From positions 1 through 8,106 of the forward strand of contig JAQYWL010000132.1 in the NCBI GenBank assembly GCA_030145035.1: 8,106 nt of DNA, given 5' to 3'. Under the pieces are notes generated by a model. The model did not search any database, was not told where the DNA came from, and worked only from the letters and a program-made list of their open reading frames with translations. Both the position numbers and the translations under genes were made by a program. Positions within the stretch are counted from its first letter, which is position 1; every line of letters starts with the position of its first letter. Shown here in pieces: positions 6,473 to 8,106 of this stretch. This stretch comes from Desulfobacteria bacterium (lineage in GTDB: Bacteria; Desulfobacterota; Desulfobacteria; Desulfobacterales; C00003060).

Positions 6473-6712
6473 CTATTTCTCCTTTTCTTTCACTTTGCGT
6501 TTCCAAAAGGCCATCAGACCATCTTTACCAAAAGAGACCTGGATTAGCTCCCACCCCTGGTTTCCCCGTTCGTTCAGAATTTGGCTGAGCATTTTTGTCT
6601 CTTCACCCGGCACCTCATCCAAAGTGCACTCCTCAGTCTCGGTGCAGAAATAGACCACCTGTTTGAAGGTGTCTGCCCGGTGGTGGGTAATCTCATATTC
6701 GAAACGTTTCAT
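6473..6712 (-). CDS. DUF4177-like small protein
   Basis: A 79-residue soluble protein (MKRFEYEITHH at the start; LNERGNQGWELIQVSFG then LMAFWKRKV at the end). The closing pattern L-N-x-x-G-x-x-G-W-E-L-I-x-V followed by an aromatic-Lys-Arg strand is typical of the small DUF4177 family, of unknown function. Two cysteines (CTETEEC) sit in an acidic insertion in the middle. The ATG at 6712 has AAAGGA 6 nt upstream. The stop is 2 bp before the start of the selenoprotein gene, whose Shine-Dalgarno sequence lies inside this gene's last codons. The two are therefore expected to be co-transcribed and coupled in translation. No function is implied beyond that linkage. Confidence 0.75.
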   Translation of the reverse strand: MKRFEYEITHHRADTFKQVVYFCTETEECTLDEVPGEETKMLSQILNERGNQGWELIQVSFGKDGLMAFWKRKVKEKEK

Positions 6713-6782
6713 AAACTATCCTTTATGATTTAGATGGAGATGGCCAAAAAGCCCTCTTACATCCGGAGATAATTCTTCAACC

Positions 6783-7031
6783 TCACAGCTTCTCTATGTT
6801 GGTCCTTAGTTGTGCGATCTGCAGGCCAAGGGAAACACATTGTTTGCCTTCCATACAATCATAAACCTCCTGGACCTCCAGATAAGTCTTTAGCTCCTGC
6901 TCACCCTTTTTCAGGTCTACAACCCACGCTTTTTTTGCCTCATCATACTCTACATCCACATCGATCCCGCATTCTCCGATGTCAGGATAGATCGACCTGA
7001 TCTTCTCACACAATTCTTTTTTGTCGTGCAT
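6783..7031 (-). CDS. Small acidic cysteine-containing protein of unknown function
   Basis: An 82-residue soluble protein I cannot assign to a family. It begins MHDKKELCEKIRSIYPDIGE and shows alternating charged beta-strand-like segments (DVDVEYDEAKKAWVVDLKKG) followed by a helix (LKTYLEVQEVYDCMEGKQC) and a C-terminal helix (LGLQIAQLRTNIEKL). Four cysteines at residues 8, 21, 59 and 65 do not form a CxxC pair. The ATG at 7031 is supported by GAGGAGG about 8 nt upstream. The DUF4177-like gene follows after 70 bp on the same strand, and the selenoprotein follows that one, so a three-gene transcript is plausible. The good ribosome-binding site, the lack of membrane segments and the ordinary composition make it a real gene. 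Confidence 0.75.
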   Translation of the reverse strand: MHDKKELCEKIRSIYPDIGECGIDVDVEYDEAKKAWVVDLKKGEQELKTYLEVQEVYDCMEGKQCVSLGLQIAQLRTNIEKL

Positions 7032-7073
7032 AATCTTGCCCTCCTCTGCTTGAAATGGTATGGAAAATAAGAT

Positions 7074-7223
7074 CTAAAGAGCTCTCATAAAATTCACCAG
7101 ATCCTTCTTTTCTTTCTCCGTAAGCTTAAGTTCCTGAACCAGGTTGAAGAATTCCACTGAGGTTGTTGAGAATAAACCAAGAACCTGCGGAAATCTTGCC
7201 CCACAATTTCATATCACCTCCAT
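7074..7223 (-). pseudogene. Decayed small gene with a cytochrome c peroxidase-like C-terminus
   Basis: The end of this stretch reads VEFFNLVQELKLTEKEKKDL then VNFMRAL and TAG (7074-7076). This is the kind of tail (LxLTxxEKxDLVxFLxAL) that closes di-haem cytochrome c peroxidases of the MauG type and related c-type cytochromes. No CxxCH survives. Upstream, an ATG at 7212 has a near-perfect Shine-Dalgarno sequence (GGAGGTGAT) but opens a different frame of 28 codons that stops at 7126. An ATG at 7223 is in frame with the tail but is interrupted by TGA at 7211. I read this as a deletion and frameshift remnant that kept a translation start. The family assignment rests on about 27 residues. Confidence 0.45.
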
Positions 7224-7281
7224 TTGCCGTCAAGCTACTTCAAGAAATGTGTAGCCATCGATCCCTGACCCCCGTGAGTGG

Positions 7282-7710
7282 TCAGCGTCCTGAAACTAAC
7301 AGCATATAGACCCTCCAACCAGTCACAACCTGAGTCAAAGCGAGAATCAGAAGAACGAGATTGCTCAGGCCATGAATCATTGGAAGTGCCGTTCGCTTCT
7401 TTTTGTTGCGGTTCATGTATAGACCGGACGCACTGCCAAAAATGATAAATGGAGTCATTACGAGGGCGACCCTACCATGGAATCCGGTTATGAGAAACCC
7501 ATGCAAGTAAAGATATCCCATGGTCATGCCACCCATCATGCCGCCCAACAACGCCAACATAGCAATCTTTCCCAGCAGGACATGCCGTTTCCACCTGAAA
7601 AGCGTCTTATGATGAAGATGAAGGGACCGAAAGCGCTGAACCCCGAGGTAGAACACATACAGGGTCAACATTACAGCCGAAAATTGAATGATAGGATGTA
7701 TGACAAGCAA
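7282..7710 (-). CDS. DUF4079 / cytochrome b561-like membrane protein
   Basis: A 142-residue integral membrane protein with four hydrophobic helices at about 7-25, 44-67, 80-98 and 112-136. Histidines sit at helix ends where haem ligands are found in b561-type cytochromes: His5 (HP), His43 (WKRHVLLG), His78 (TGFHGR) and His113 (MIHG). The pattern HPIIQF ... WKRHVLLGK ... ITGFHGR ... FGSASGLYM ... MIHGLSN matches my memory of DUF4079. It probably binds b-type haem and moves electrons in the inner membrane. That is inference. The start is a TTG at 7710, because GGGAGG (7717-7722) lies 6 nt upstream and no ATG is available in frame before Met14. A c-type cytochrome gene lies upstream on the same strand. 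The two are separated by MITE-like copy B, which ends exactly at the ribosome-binding site. Confidence 0.7.
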   Translation of the reverse strand: MLVIHPIIQFSAVMLTLYVFYLGVQRFRSLHLHHKTLFRWKRHVLLGKIAMLALLGGMMGGMTMGYLYLHGFLITGFHGRVALVMTPFIIFGSASGLYMNRNKKKRTALPMIHGLSNLVLLILALTQVVTGWRVYMLLVSGR

Positions 7711-7716
7711 AACATG

Positions 7717-7722
7717 CCTCCC
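7717..7722 (-). promoter_or_regulatory. Ribosome-binding site deciding a TTG start
   Basis: GGGAGG on the minus strand, 6 nt before TTG at 7710, sets the start of the DUF4079 gene. It directly abuts the end of the palindromic element at 7723. The last element bases could pair with it (GAGGC next to GCCTCCC on the plus strand). Confidence 0.6.
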
Positions 7723-7864
7723 GAGGCAGTTTCAAAACGTCCCCTTTTGCCCAATCTCTGCGTCAGGCTCAAATTATAATCCTCGAAATACTTCAAGTAT
7801 TCCTGCGGTTATAACTTTCGGCTTTCTTGACCTTGGACAAAATTGAACATTTTGAAACTGCCTC
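7723..7864. repeat. MITE-like palindromic element, copy B
   Basis: A 142 bp element bounded by a perfect 15 bp inverted repeat, GAGGCAGTTTCAAAA (7723-7737 and, inverted, 7850-7864). Complementarity continues inward to about 32 bp per arm (27 of 32). The core 7757-7811 matches copy A (3138-3192) at 47 of 55 positions. Its centre AATACTT-C-AAGTATT is a more complete hairpin than in copy A. The outer arms do not match copy A in sequence although they occupy the same structural place. I see no clear target-site duplication. It lies between the cytochrome and DUF4079 genes. Confidence 0.75.
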
Positions 7865-8002
7865 TCCTGTGATGATGAAAAACTGAAAGAGTTGATGAAC
7901 TCGTAAAAAGTATCTTGCGAACGCCCAGATAGTCATGCAGTGAACAAGATCGACTTCATGCGAGACCATCTTCACTTCAAGCTTTTTCATCAACGATAGA
8001 GT
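7865..8002. other. Spacer between copy B and the cytochrome gene
   Basis: This is 138 bp without a gene I can support. On the minus strand an open frame from 7990 (MKKLEVKMV) runs into and ends inside the palindromic element. It has no ribosome-binding site and its last third is repeat sequence, so I leave it out as a gene. A small hairpin GAGTT-GATG-AACTC lies near 7889-7902. Confidence 0.4.
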
Positions 8003-8106
8003 CTACTTGAACTCGTGTACCAGGATAAAGTCGTTGTTGGCTCTGGTTCCGTGGCACCCAATACAGCCCGCGGGTTTGCCAAAAGGCCTGGCCTCACCCT
8101 CGGGTG
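8003..8106 (-). CDS. c-type cytochrome, C-terminal end (cytochrome P460-like), cut by the window edge
   Basis: The last 34 codons of a gene entering from the right edge. They include a single haem c attachment motif, CIGCH, in the context RPFGKPAGCIGCHGTRANN followed by DFILVHEFK and TAG (8003-8005). A CxxCH close to the C-terminus followed by a short N-D-F/Y-[VI]-hydrophobic strand is the layout of the cytochrome P460 family, periplasmic enzymes or electron carriers. Other mono-haem cytochromes remain possible because only the tail is visible. It is on the same strand as the DUF4079 membrane cytochrome, which starts about 290 bp downstream. A periplasmic c-haem/inner-membrane b-haem pair is a reasonable inference, now separated by a palindromic element. 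Confidence 0.65.
   Translation of the reverse strand, partial: PEGEARPFGKPAGCIGCHGTRANNDFILVHEFK

Noticed and set aside
7199..7223. A second selenocysteine candidate: ATG at 7223 with in-frame TGA at 7211 giving U-N-C
   Set aside because: No Shine-Dalgarno site precedes 7223, the TGA is the fifth codon, and the TGA overlaps the better ATG at 7212. The stretch looks like a decayed gene.
7265..7285. CTGACC/GGTCAG inverted repeat after the DUF4079 gene as a terminator
   Set aside because: It is only a 6 bp stem with a 9-nt loop, it overlaps the stop codon, and there is no T-run.
7793..7993. 66-residue open frame on the minus strand
   Set aside because: It ends inside the palindromic element, has no ribosome-binding site and its last third is repeat sequence.
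1..8106. CRISPR array, tRNA, rRNA, or phage genes
   Set aside because: I found no regularly spaced short repeats with unique spacers, no tRNA cloverleaf signature and no phage structural proteins in the window.

Overview
The window looks like a piece of a bacterial chromosome from the Desulfobacterota (former Deltaproteobacteria), probably a Desulfobacterales-like anaerobe. This is inferred from a thioredoxin-like selenoprotein with an in-frame TGA, the TIGR03545/TIGR03546 pair, a b-type/c-type cytochrome pair, catalase debris and moderate base composition. No rRNA or tRNA is present to confirm it. Every gene I can support lies on the minus strand, so the genes are read from right to left.

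Layout from the right edge leftwards. (1) 8003-8106: the last 34 codons of a c-type cytochrome (CIGCH haem motif, cytochrome P460-like tail). (2) 7723-7864: a 142 bp palindromic MITE-like element (copy B) abutting the ribosome-binding site of a DUF4079, cytochrome b561-like membrane protein (7282-7710). (3) 7074-7223: a short decayed piece resembling the C-terminus of a di-haem cytochrome c peroxidase. (4) A compact run of small soluble genes: an unrecognised 82-residue protein (6783-7031), a DUF4177-like protein (6473-6712) and, 2 bp further on, a 189-residue thioredoxin-fold/TPR protein (5901-6470). Its first active-site cysteine is encoded as TGA (motif U-I-G-C), and a bacterial-SECIS-like hairpin follows. 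(5) 5493-5788: a catalase remnant with only the end of the core and the extreme C-terminus, joined out of frame by an internal deletion. (6) An envelope block: an exported DUF4197 protein (4684-5457), an OmpA-family porin-like protein with four thrombospondin type-3 repeats (3404-4648), then, after MITE-like copy A (3107-3241), the overlapping TIGR03546 (2551-3072) and TIGR03545 (794-2554) membrane genes. (7) 325-788: the C-terminal remnant of a REP-associated tyrosine transposase (RAYT), with a frameshifting 8-nt palindrome-forming insertion near its end. Positions 1-324 hold no gene I can recognise.

The most notable item is the probable selenoprotein. A standard gene caller would break it at the TGA and start it at Met40, losing the thioredoxin active site. 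The second is a pair of long palindromic elements that share an 85% identical 55 bp core. Their arms are self-complementary within each copy but differ between copies, and each sits directly upstream of a gene's ribosome-binding site. Three separate gene remnants (transposase, catalase, cytochrome) in 8 kb suggest ongoing gene decay. That is also the main competing explanation for the TGA.
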